Assembly: GCA_030024065.1 (NCBI GenBank)
Contig: JASEIE010000084.1
Coordinates: 1-12,597, forward strand
DNA: 12,597 nucleotides
Source: Thermodesulfobacteriota bacterium
GTDB lineage: Bacteria; Desulfobacterota; BSN033; UBA1163
Direction of reading: 5' to 3'
Below the pieces are notes generated by a model. It saw only the letters and a program-made list of their open reading frames with translations, did not search any database and was not told the DNA's origin. Positions within the stretch are counted from its first letter, which is position 1, and the number at the start of each line of letters is the position of its first letter. The translations under genes and the position numbers were made by a program. Positions 1 to 6,151 of this stretch are shown in pieces.

Positions 1-767
1 AAAATATCGAGGGAATAAGTGGAGGAAGGTGGTCGAAGGAGAAGATCAGTGTGTTGACCCGGAAGACCTTTCAGAACTATGGCCAGTACCTTCTGGACTA
101 TATGGTGATGCACCGCCTTCACCCTTCCAATAAAAATAGATGGGTGGAGGAGGAGGTGGGAGGAGAGCATATGGTGGAGGCCCTGAAGGAGGGGAAGGGG
201 GCCATCTGTATCACCCCTCATCTTGGAAACTGGGAGATTGGAGGGCTGCTCTTCTCCTTCAAGGGGGGGAGGTTAAATGTCCTCACGCGTGACGAGAGGG
301 ACCTGGATACAAAATCTTTTAGAGAGGAGATGAGAAAGCAACGGGGGATAAAGAATATCTATATTGATCCGAGGGATGATTCTCCGATGGCAATTATCGA
401 TGCGATCAAGGCATTGCGGCAGAATGAGATCGTGGCCATGTTGGGAGATCGAATAGAGACCCAGAAGACGATGACCTTCGATTTCTTTGGGAAGAAGACC
501 CCTTTTCCCATTGGGGTGGCGATTCTTGCGATGGCAACCGGCGCCCCGGTGCTTCCGGTTTTTGTGGTGATGGAGAAGAACAGAAAATATCGAGGCATCA
601 TCGAAACCCCCATCCATTTCGATGACACTGCAAGGAAAGACCGGGAAGAGGTCATTCGAAAGGGGATGGAGAAATTGATTAAAAAATTTGAGGAGTATGT
701 CGAAAAATACCCAGATCAATGGTATAATTTTTATTCTTATTGGGAAGACAAATCCCATCAAGCCTGA
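1..767 (+). CDS. LpxL/HtrB-family lipid acyltransferase, 5' end missing
   Basis: The reading frame is open from base 3 to the TGA at 765-767, so the gene begins left of the window. It encodes about 254 visible residues of a family usually near 300 aa. The family transfers an acyl chain from acyl-ACP or acyl-CoA to a lipid acceptor at the inner membrane. The signature HX4E motif is visible as HLGNWE (His codon at 219-221), in the setting ICITPHLGNWEIGG. Other family-like segments are GDR (in AMLGDRIE) and a middle block with FFGKKTPFPIGVAILA. A GTG at 51 could be read as a start, but upstream codons (NIEGISGGRW...) look like normal family sequence, so it is probably internal. It lies upstream of an acyl carrier protein, which fits a role in moving the cluster's product onto a membrane lipid. 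The exact acceptor is unknown. Confidence 0.85.
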   Translation, partial: NIEGISGGRWSKEKISVLTRKTFQNYGQYLLDYMVMHRLHPSNKNRWVEEEVGGEHMVEALKEGKGAICITPHLGNWEIGGLLFSFKGGRLNVLTRDERDLDTKSFREEMRKQRGIKNIYIDPRDDSPMAIIDAIKALRQNEIVAMLGDRIETQKTMTFDFFGKKTPFPIGVAILAMATGAPVLPVFVVMEKNRKYRGIIETPIHFDDTARKDREEVIRKGMEKLIKKFEEYVEKYPDQWYNFYSYWEDKSHQA

Positions 768-821
768 AGGCTTGAGTTACATTATCAGTAGGCATCTGTA
801 ACTCATGGCTTTAGCCATGAG
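758..821. repeat. Three consecutive palindromes (REP-like)
   Basis: Three inverted repeats follow one another between the acyltransferase and the ACP gene. They are TCAAGCCT/AGGCTTGA (758-765 with 768-775, spanning the stop codon), GAGTTACA/TGTAACTC (774-781 with 797-804) and CTCATGGCT/AGCCATGAG (802-810 with 813-821, 2-nt loop). Neighbouring arms overlap, so they are alternative pairings as RNA. There is no U-run, so this is not a canonical terminator. It looks like a short intergenic repeat element; effects on mRNA processing or attenuation are only possible. Confidence 0.6.
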
Positions 822-849
822 CATCATATCTGAGCGGAAGAGGAGAAGA

Positions 850-1122
850 ATGGTTGAATCGAATAATCACCTGATCGAAAAGATCAAACAACTCATTATC
901 ACGAGGCTGAAACTGGTTGACCTGACACCTGAGATGATCGAGACCGATGCTCCCCTCTTTGGCGAAGGGCTTGGGCTGGACTCCATCGATGCCCTTGAGC
1001 TGGTCCTGGGCCTGGAGAAGGAGTTTGGTATAGTTATTCCCGATGCAGAGGTTGGAAGAAAAGTCTTTCAGTCTGTGAGGACCATGGCCCAGTATGTCCT
1101 GGATCAAAAAGGATTGGTGTAA
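850..1122 (+). CDS. Acyl carrier protein (dedicated, type II)
   Basis: A 90-residue acidic protein with the phosphopantetheine attachment motif GLDSIDALEL; Ser45 is the predicted prosthetic-group site. Helix I (LIEKIKQLIITRL), the loop (APLFGEGLGLDS) and the C-terminal helix (VRTMAQYVLDQ) fit the family, and the length is usual for a single ACP domain. The start at 850 is chosen because AGGAG at 841-845 sits 4 nt upstream. An ATG at 805 is also in frame, but its extra 15 codons come from the preceding palindrome. The TAA stop shares one base with the ATG of the next gene (TAATG at 1120-1124), indicating translational coupling. The ACP would carry intermediates for the acyltransferase, ketosynthase, ketoreductase and thioesterase of this cluster, in the cytoplasm. 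Confidence 0.93.
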   Translation: MVESNNHLIEKIKQLIITRLKLVDLTPEMIETDAPLFGEGLGLDSIDALELVLGLEKEFGIVIPDAEVGRKVFQSVRTMAQYVLDQKGLV

Positions 1123-2033
1123 TGGGAAGGATAGTCTTCTGCTTTCCCGGCCAACTTCAAGAGAGGCCGACATTGGAGGATCACCACCCCCTGAGGAGAG
1201 ACCCCCACTTTGAAGAGTGGCTGGAGAGGGCTTCCCGTCAAACAGACTTTGACCTCCTCAATTTTTCCTTCAAAGGAGAAGAGGCTGGATTCAATCTCAG
1301 GCTCCAGATATCGACCTACCTCCTCTCGATGGTACACTTTTTTCGACTCCGGGCAGAAGGATGGGTGCCGGATGTCATCGCGGAACACAGCATGGGAATT
1401 TATGCTGCGCTGGCCGCCTCTGAAGCGATCACTTTTCAGGAGGGATTATATATCACCGAGTCCATTGGAAGGCTTCTCGAAAGGGAAGGGGCTTCATCTC
1501 GCGAAGCCATGGGGAGCATTATTGGATTGCCCTATGAAGAGATTGCAAAGATCTGCCAGGAGCTCGATGACCATTCCCTTTTCATTGCCAATTATAATGG
1601 TTCGATGCATTTCGTCATCTCCGGTGATGAGACGGGAGTGGAGAAAGCCGTCTCATCTGCACTCTCAAAGAAGGCCATCTCCGCATCCCGGCTCACCTTC
1701 AACATCGCCCTCCATTCTCCCCGTCTCTCTGTTTTGAGTGAGGAGATCGATGATCTATTGAAGGATATAGAGGTTCAGTCACCCAAGTATCCTATCCTCA
1801 ATCACTGGACGGTTAAGCATCTGAAGAGAGAGGAGATTAAAGGTTTTCTGTCGCAGGAGATCGGACGGCCTGTCCATTGGGATCGATGTGTCGAGAAACT
1901 GATTCAGGAGGGAGTGAACCGATTCATTGAGGTCGGACACGGAACCACTCTATCGAAATTGATTCGGTGGATCGATCGAGAGATGGAGGCCTTCTCCGCC
2001 GGAGATCATTTCAAAGAAGGGACAGTGAAATGA
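1122..2033 (+). CDS. FabD-like ACP acyltransferase (divergent)
   Basis: A 303-residue member of the malonyl-CoA:ACP transacylase fold, near the usual FabD length. Family landmarks are FPGQ (residues 8-11), the nucleophile motif AEHSMGIYAAL with Ser90, Arg121 in LEREG roughly where FabD has its carboxylate-binding Arg, His198 in NIALHSPRLSVL, and the C-terminal RPVHWDRCVEKL with FIEVGHGTTLSKLI. Several usually strict positions differ: AEHSMG for GHSLG, FPGQLQ for FPGQGSQ, GHG for GPG. This suggests a changed acyl donor or reduced activity, but the Ser/His pair is retained. Its start overlaps the ACP stop by 1 nt and its stop overlaps the thioesterase start (ATGA), so the three are surely co-translated. 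The likely role is loading the neighbouring ACP; malonyl specificity is not proven by sequence. Confidence 0.85.
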   Translation: MGRIVFCFPGQLQERPTLEDHHPLRRDPHFEEWLERASRQTDFDLLNFSFKGEEAGFNLRLQISTYLLSMVHFFRLRAEGWVPDVIAEHSMGIYAALAASEAITFQEGLYITESIGRLLEREGASSREAMGSIIGLPYEEIAKICQELDDHSLFIANYNGSMHFVISGDETGVEKAVSSALSKKAISASRLTFNIALHSPRLSVLSEEIDDLLKDIEVQSPKYPILNHWTVKHLKREEIKGFLSQEIGRPVHWDRCVEKLIQEGVNRFIEVGHGTTLSKLIRWIDREMEAFSAGDHFKEGTVK

Positions 2034-2452
2034 GATACCATGAGACTATAATCCAGGTTCGATTCTATGAAGTCGATGCCTACGGCGTGGTCTGGCATGG
2101 TCACTATGTCGGCTGGTTTGAGGTCAGCCGCAATGAACTGACCGAAACATTTCATATTGGCCCCCTTCAACTCAAGGAGAAAAATCTTCTGGCACCGGTG
2201 GTGGAGTTGACCTGTCAGTATAAACTCCCGGCCACCTTTGGAGATTCCCTCCTCATCCAGACGACAATGGAGAGGACAGAGGTCGCCAAACTGATCTTTC
2301 GCTATCGGGTTCTTTCCCAGGGGAGCGGAAAAGTATTGGCCACAGGCTCCACGACCCATGTCCTCACCGACCTCAGCGGAAATCTTCTCTACCGTGTCCC
2401 TCCGGAAGTCCTGAAAAACATTGAAGCGATGCAAAGTTATTTAGATGTGTAG
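2030..2452 (+). CDS. Hotdog-fold acyl thioesterase (4HBT/YbgC-like)
   Basis: A 140-residue single hotdog-domain protein. The N-terminal signature RFYEVDAYGVVWHGHYVGWFEVSRNEL matches the 4-hydroxybenzoyl-CoA thioesterase/YbgC group, with Asp16 as the likely catalytic acid and the expected GVV-H-x-Y pattern. Members hydrolyse acyl-CoA or acyl-ACP thioesters and act as dimers or tetramers in the cytoplasm. The start at 2030 lies in ATGA, overlapping the stop of the FabD-like gene, with AGAAGGGA just upstream. A longer in-frame reading from 1967 would run deep inside the previous gene and adds no homologous sequence. The position in an ACP/acyltransferase operon suggests release of the finished chain or editing of wrong acyl-ACPs. 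The stop codon (TAG, 2450-2452) is the beginning of a REP-like unit. Confidence 0.88.
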   Translation: MRYHETIIQVRFYEVDAYGVVWHGHYVGWFEVSRNELTETFHIGPLQLKEKNLLAPVVELTCQYKLPATFGDSLLIQTTMERTEVAKLIFRYRVLSQGSGKVLATGSTTHVLTDLSGNLLYRVPPEVLKNIEAMQSYLDV

Positions 2453-2510
2453 CGTCGGCATTGACTGCCGACGAAAATCTCGTTCGCCCCCAGTAAATGA
2501 GGGCGCTACA
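2448..2510. repeat. REP-like palindromic unit R1
   Basis: A 63-bp unit closed by the terminal inverted repeat TGTAGCG/CGCTACA. It holds two inner hairpins: CGTCGGCA/TGCCGACG (2453-2460 with 2466-2473) and a CGCCC...GGGCG stem near 2485-2505. It is nearly identical, in the same orientation, to the unit at 3066-3126, and the two bracket a REP-associated-type transposase gene. It also supplies the stop codon of the thioesterase. Confidence 0.8.
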
Positions 2511-2514
2511 ACAA

Positions 2515-3021
2515 ATGAAAATAAATTCTAAAGAACAACACAAAACATGGGGCAGAAGCCGTTCCAACAGGCTTGTTAATTATAATTATTCAGAAGACCG
2601 TCCTATCCATGTGACCATCTGTGCAGATGGCAAGAAGAATATTTTTGATTCAGAGGTCAATGCAAAAATAGTAATTAATGAACTATTGAAGACAGCAAAA
2701 GATCTTAGATTTAGAATTTTATGTTATTGTCTAATGCCTGACCATCTCCATGTAATCGTATCCCCTGGCGAATCGAATCTTTCCTTCTCCAAGTTTCTTA
2801 ATACCTTTAAAGGGAGAACAACCACCATTTTCAGAGAAAAGGAAGGTTTGGGGAAAATATGGCAGCGTTCTGCTTTTGACCATATCATCAGAGCAGGTGA
2901 AGATTTAAAGATAATTATTTAATATATTAGGAATAACCCCGTTAGAAAAGGTATTGTAGAAAAAGCAGATGACTATTCATATAGCGAATTGTTTGATGTT
3001 GAGATACAAAGATATATCTAA
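2515..3021 (+). pseudogene. REP-associated (Y1/IS200-like, RAYT) transposase, nonsense-interrupted
   Basis: Translation from the ATG at 2515 gives a Y1_Tnp-type protein with the HUH metal-binding motif CLMPDHLHVIV and the downstream block WQRSAFDHIIRAGEDL. A TAA at 2920-2922 stops the frame, but the same frame continues with YIRNNPVRKGIVEKADDYSYSEL to a TAA at 3019-3021, exactly the usual family C-terminus. One base change would restore a protein of about 168 residues, so this is a recent nonsense pseudogene or a site needing read check. Where YafM-type RAYTs carry the catalytic Tyr (WQRRYWEH), this copy reads WQRSAFDH, so it may lack the nucleophile; that alignment is by eye. An earlier ATG at 2497 lies inside the REP unit. 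Coding here is more A/T-rich than its neighbours, in keeping with a foreign origin. Confidence 0.82.
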
Positions 3022-3022
3022 A

Positions 3023-3049
3023 TCGCCCCCAATAAATGGGGGTGCTACA
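3023..3049. repeat. REP-like half unit R2
   Basis: This segment matches the second half of the units at 2448 and 3066: TCGCCCCC, a short AATAAATG loop, GGGGTG and the terminal CTACA. It starts 2 nt after the last codon of the transposase frame. The first hairpin (CGTCGGCA stem) is absent, so it is a solitary half. Confidence 0.7.
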
Positions 3050-3065
3050 AGAAAACGGAAATGTA

Positions 3066-3126
3066 TGTAGCGTCGGCATTTACTGCCGACGAATATATTT
3101 CGCCCCCAGTAAATGGGGGCGCTACC
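3066..3126. repeat. REP-like palindromic unit R3
   Basis: Complete unit in the same orientation as 2448-2510, with TGTAGCG at its left end, the CGTCGGCA/TGCCGACG hairpin, a CGCCCCC...GGGGGCG hairpin and CGCTAC at its right end. It lies directly upstream of the first radical SAM gene (ATG at 3138), so it forms that gene's leader. An in-frame ATG at 3036 upstream of it would translate through the repeat and is not a credible start. Confidence 0.8.
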
Positions 3127-3137
3127 AACAAAATTCC

Positions 3138-4565
3138 ATGAAAATTCTTCTCATTGATCCCCCTCACCAACTCTTTCCGGGCCTTCGGATGTGGACCCCT
3201 TCTTTCGGTCTTCTTCAGTTAGGGGCCTATTTGGAGAAAGAAGGAGTAGAAGTCCAGATCATCGATGCCACGACTCTCGCGCACCCCCGGAAGGACCTTA
3301 CTTCCCTCGTTCTGGCATCGAAGGCAGATGTCATTGGCATCACCTGCTCAGCCACCTGTCTCTCTCCTGAGGCCCTTCAGACCATCCATCTCTGCCGAAG
3401 ACTTTCCCCTCAATCCATCATTGTTGCGGGAGGAAGCCATTTTTCACTGATGGCCGAATCGATCCTTCAGGAGATGAAGGAACTGGATTACATCGTCCTG
3501 GGGGAAGGTGAGATTGCTTTTTCCAAGCTTCTAAAAAATTTATCAAGCGGGGGAGACGGAAAGGATATTAAAGGTATTGCTTATGTGGATGATCGGAAGG
3601 TCGTATTAAATGGAAGGCAACCTCCCATTTCCAGTTTAGACTCCCTCCCCCTTCCTGCCTATCATCTCATCGATATGGAGAGCGAGGCCTATTACTGGCA
3701 CGGGATGGGAAGGAGGGCCTTCGGCATCTCCACCAGTCGGGGGTGCGGAGATCGGTGCGCTTATTGTTCTGAGACAAAATTCTGGGAAGGGGTCTGGAGA
3801 GGCCGAAGTGGAAAGAAGGTGGTCGAAGAAATCTCCTATCTCCATCAACAACATGGAAAGAGCCTCTTCGTCTTCAACGAAAATACTTTCAACTGGAGCC
3901 GGAAACGAGTGGAAGAATTCGTGGACGAACTGGGAAGATCCGGCCTCCAAATCCACTTCTGGTTTCAGTCCCGGATCAAGGACATTCTGCGTGATGAGGA
4001 TCTCATCCCTGAGATGAGAAGGCTCGGTCTCTATGAAGTGATGCTCGGGATAGAGAGTATCCATCCCGATGTGCTTGACCGATATGAAAAACAGCAGTCC
4101 AGGGAGATGGCCCAGAAGGCGATCGACATTCTCCGGAAGAATGAGATCATGGTGATGGCCAATATTATGTTTGGGGATTTGAATGATTCTGAGGAGACCC
4201 TCAAGGAGGTTTTTCAATTTGTTAAGTCTCAAAGCGACTTTCTGGTCCTCACCCTGACCACACCCCTTCCTGGAACAAGATATTTTGAAGAGGCAGAGCG
4301 ATTGGGAAGGATCAGGGAGAGGGATTTCGGTCAATACGATTTCATGCACCCCATCATGGATACGAAATTCTTGTCTGCGGGAAAGGTTCACGACCTTCAA
4401 AGGGCCTATCTCAAAAGATATTACACTCAACCGAGGATTCTCCTGGGTGGCTTCTTCAATCCAAACCCTTTCAAGCGGATGGCTTACCGGCTCATCCTCC
4501 GGTATGTCTGGGAGAATGCCACGAGAAGACCGTGGAAGCAACCGAACTTAGAAGAAAGCTTATAG
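3138..4565 (+). CDS. B12-binding-type radical SAM protein 1
   Basis: A 475-residue protein with an N-terminal Rossmann-like cobalamin-binding-type domain (about residues 1-135: MKILLIDPP, then IVAGGSHFSL and IVLGEGE) and a radical SAM domain beginning near residue 193. The [4Fe-4S] motif is RGCGDRCAYC (Cys203, Cys207, Cys210). The classic DxHxxG cobalamin loop is not seen, as in many class B radical SAM enzymes. Members use S-adenosylmethionine and often B12 for methyl transfer, cyclisation or other radical chemistry on lipids and other unreactive substrates. The start at 3138 is chosen because MKILLIDPP is the typical family N-terminus, although no strong ribosome site is visible. A longer frame from 3036 would translate the REP units. 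It is first of three non-identical radical SAM genes; its substrate is unknown, with a lipid chain inferred from context. Confidence 0.88.
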   Translation: MKILLIDPPHQLFPGLRMWTPSFGLLQLGAYLEKEGVEVQIIDATTLAHPRKDLTSLVLASKADVIGITCSATCLSPEALQTIHLCRRLSPQSIIVAGGSHFSLMAESILQEMKELDYIVLGEGEIAFSKLLKNLSSGGDGKDIKGIAYVDDRKVVLNGRQPPISSLDSLPLPAYHLIDMESEAYYWHGMGRRAFGISTSRGCGDRCAYCSETKFWEGVWRGRSGKKVVEEISYLHQQHGKSLFVFNENTFNWSRKRVEEFVDELGRSGLQIHFWFQSRIKDILRDEDLIPEMRRLGLYEVMLGIESIHPDVLDRYEKQQSREMAQKAIDILRKNEIMVMANIMFGDLNDSEETLKEVFQFVKSQSDFLVLTLTTPLPGTRYFEEAERLGRIRERDFGQYDFMHPIMDTKFLSAGKVHDLQRAYLKRYYTQPRILLGGFFNPNPFKRMAYRLILRYVWENATRRPWKQPNLEESL

Positions 4566-4669
4566 CTGATAGCCAATAGCTAATAGCTTACTCGAAAATC
4601 GAAATGCAAAAAACAAAGCACAGAAATTTGGATTCTTTTAACCATCGGCCATCCGCTATTAGCCATCCG
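4562..4669. repeat. Heptanucleotide repeat arrays in inverted orientation
   Basis: Four 7-nt units (ATAGCTG, ATAGCCA, ATAGCTA, ATAGCTT) run from 4562 to 4589 and include the stop codon of the preceding gene. Four inverted units (CCATCGG, CCATCCG, CTATTAG, CCATCCG) run from 4642 to 4669 inside the next coding sequence. Read on the other strand these fit the same ATRGCNN pattern. The arms flank a 52-nt centre that contains the start codon of the next gene. Confidence 0.7.
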
Positions 4670-5989
4670 CCTTTAAAGAAGGTTCTTCTCATCTTCCCGA
4701 GAGAGAGGGGGGTTAAGTTTTCGAATGACACCCTCTATCCCTTTCCCATGCTGGGGTTAACCCTTCTCGCTTCCCTCTTTCCAGAGACCTACGAAGTCAA
4801 GATCATCAACGAGGCGATTGAAGAGATTGATTTTGATGCAGAGGTTGATTTCGTAGGTATCACCGGATTAACCTGTGTGATCAAAAGGGCCTATGAGGTT
4901 GCCGACCGATTTCGGAGAAGGGGGGTGAAGGTGGTTCTGGGAGGAGTCCATCCGAGTCTCTTGCCTGATGAAGCGAAAGAACATGCAGACTCCGTTTTTA
5001 TCGGAGAGGCCGAAGGGATTTTCGATCAACTTTTAAAGGATTTCGAAGGAGAGACCCTTAAACCTTTCTATAAAAATGAAGGATGGTCAGACTTAAAGGG
5101 AATGCCCTTCCCGAGAAGAGATCTCCTAAGCAAGCGTTACAGTCCCCTTTTTAAGGCGATTGAGACGACCCGGGGCTGTCCCCATCAATGCGAATTCTGT
5201 TCCGTACCCACGATCAATGGGAAACGTTACCGGACACGGCCCCTTGAGGAGGTGGATCAGGAGCTTTCCTCCATCATCGATAAGAAAGGAGAATATCTGT
5301 TCCTCGCCGACGATAATGTGATGGCAAGAGAGGATTACGCATTAAGCCTTTTCGAAATCTTTAAACGTCACGAGGTCAGGTGGATGGGGTTTGCAACTGT
5401 CCAGATTGCAAAGAAGGAGGCCCTTCTCAACAAGGCTCAAGAAAGCGGCTGTATCTCTCTCTTCATTGGGTTTGAGTCCCTTCTCCAGGAGAATCTGAAT
5501 GGGGCTTCGAAACGATTTGTCCATGTGGAAGAATTGTCCGAAATGATCCAGACCATTCAGAGGCACGGAGTCGGTATCCATGGCTCCTTCATCTTCGGGT
5601 TTGACGGAGATGACCCGACTGTCTTTAAAAAGACCGTCGAGTTTGTCCAGAAAAATAATATCGAGCTCCCCACCTTTTCCATTCTCACCCCCTTTCCAGG
5701 GACTCCTCTTCGAAAGCGGTTGGAGGAGGAGGGAAGGATCTTCGACCATGACTGGTCCCATTATGATATGAGCCACGTGGTCTTCAAACCGAAAGGGATG
5801 ACAGTTCGTGAGCTCCAGGACGGATACCTCTGGGCACAGAAATATACCTGCGCCCCTCGTTCGATCTTGAAACGGCTTCTCTGGGGGCCAAGGAATCACT
5901 TTCTCTACTTCTTAATGTCAAACTTCATACTCCGGGGTCCTCAGATGGAAGTGATCCGGAGAATCAAAAAAGAGAAAATTGCAAATTGA
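4604..5989 (+). CDS. B12-binding-type radical SAM protein 2 (HpnJ-like layout)
   Basis: A 461-residue protein with a cobalamin-binding-type domain (about residues 25-150; VDFVGITGLT, VVLGGVHPSLLPDEA, FIGEAEG) followed by a radical SAM core with RGCPHQCEFC (Cys192, Cys196, Cys199). The GGVHPSLLPDEA...GEAEG pattern and the C-terminal region resemble radical SAM proteins such as hopanoid-pathway HpnJ; this is family-level resemblance only. The annotated start at 4604 gives a leader of about 24 residues (MQKTKHRNLDSFNHRPSAIS...) before the conserved KKVLLIFP strand. Part of that leader is encoded by a heptanucleotide repeat. No ATG, GTG or TTG lies in frame between the repeat and KKVLLIFP (a TTG at 4628 precedes it), so the repeat seems to be translated. 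No clear ribosome site is seen. It lies 38 nt after the previous gene and is likely co-transcribed. Confidence 0.87.
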   Translation: MQKTKHRNLDSFNHRPSAISHPPLKKVLLIFPRERGVKFSNDTLYPFPMLGLTLLASLFPETYEVKIINEAIEEIDFDAEVDFVGITGLTCVIKRAYEVADRFRRRGVKVVLGGVHPSLLPDEAKEHADSVFIGEAEGIFDQLLKDFEGETLKPFYKNEGWSDLKGMPFPRRDLLSKRYSPLFKAIETTRGCPHQCEFCSVPTINGKRYRTRPLEEVDQELSSIIDKKGEYLFLADDNVMAREDYALSLFEIFKRHEVRWMGFATVQIAKKEALLNKAQESGCISLFIGFESLLQENLNGASKRFVHVEELSEMIQTIQRHGVGIHGSFIFGFDGDDPTVFKKTVEFVQKNNIELPTFSILTPFPGTPLRKRLEEEGRIFDHDWSHYDMSHVVFKPKGMTVRELQDGYLWAQKYTCAPRSILKRLLWGPRNHFLYFLMSNFILRGPQMEVIRRIKKEKIAN

Positions 5990-6001
5990 CAAAACAGTGA
6001 T

Positions 6002-6119
6002 GTCATGCTGAACTTGGTTCAGCATCTCAAAAGTGGGATGAGACCCTGAAATCGTAGACCCTGATCCTGAAACAAGTTCAGGATGACGTTACTTGATTCA
6101 GGGCAAGGTTCAGGGTGAC
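6002..6119. repeat. Inverted-repeat intergenic element
   Basis: In the 162-nt gap between radical SAM genes 2 and 3, the 24-mer at 6002-6025 (GTCATGCTGAACTTGGTTCA then GCAT) recurs inverted at 6064-6087 with three mismatches. A degenerate third copy lies at 6096-6119 in the same orientation as the second. Each unit is itself a palindrome (ATGCTGAAC/GTTCAGCAT with a 3-nt loop). This is a BIME-like cluster of palindromic units with no coding potential. Confidence 0.75.
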
Positions 6120-6151
6120 AAATAGGGCTTTTACCTAATTAATAGGTTCCT

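Noticed and set aside
805..849. Longer ACP start at 805
   Set aside because: The extra 15 codons are translated palindrome sequence, and AGGAG lies just before the ATG at 850.
1967..2029. Longer thioesterase start at 1967
   Set aside because: It overlaps the FabD-like gene by more than 60 nt, while the ATGA overlap at 2030 is typical of coupled genes.
3036..3137. Longer radical SAM 1 start at 3036
   Set aside because: It would translate REP units R2 and R3; MKILLIDPP at 3138 is the family-like N-terminus.
3636..4541. 301-codon minus-strand frame inside radical SAM 1
   Set aside because: Antisense shadow of a gene with a complete CxxxCxxC core; no family features on the minus strand.
4562..4669. 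Possible CRISPR array
   Set aside because: Units are 7 nt with no spacers; the same applies to the other tandem repeats. No cas-like genes are present.
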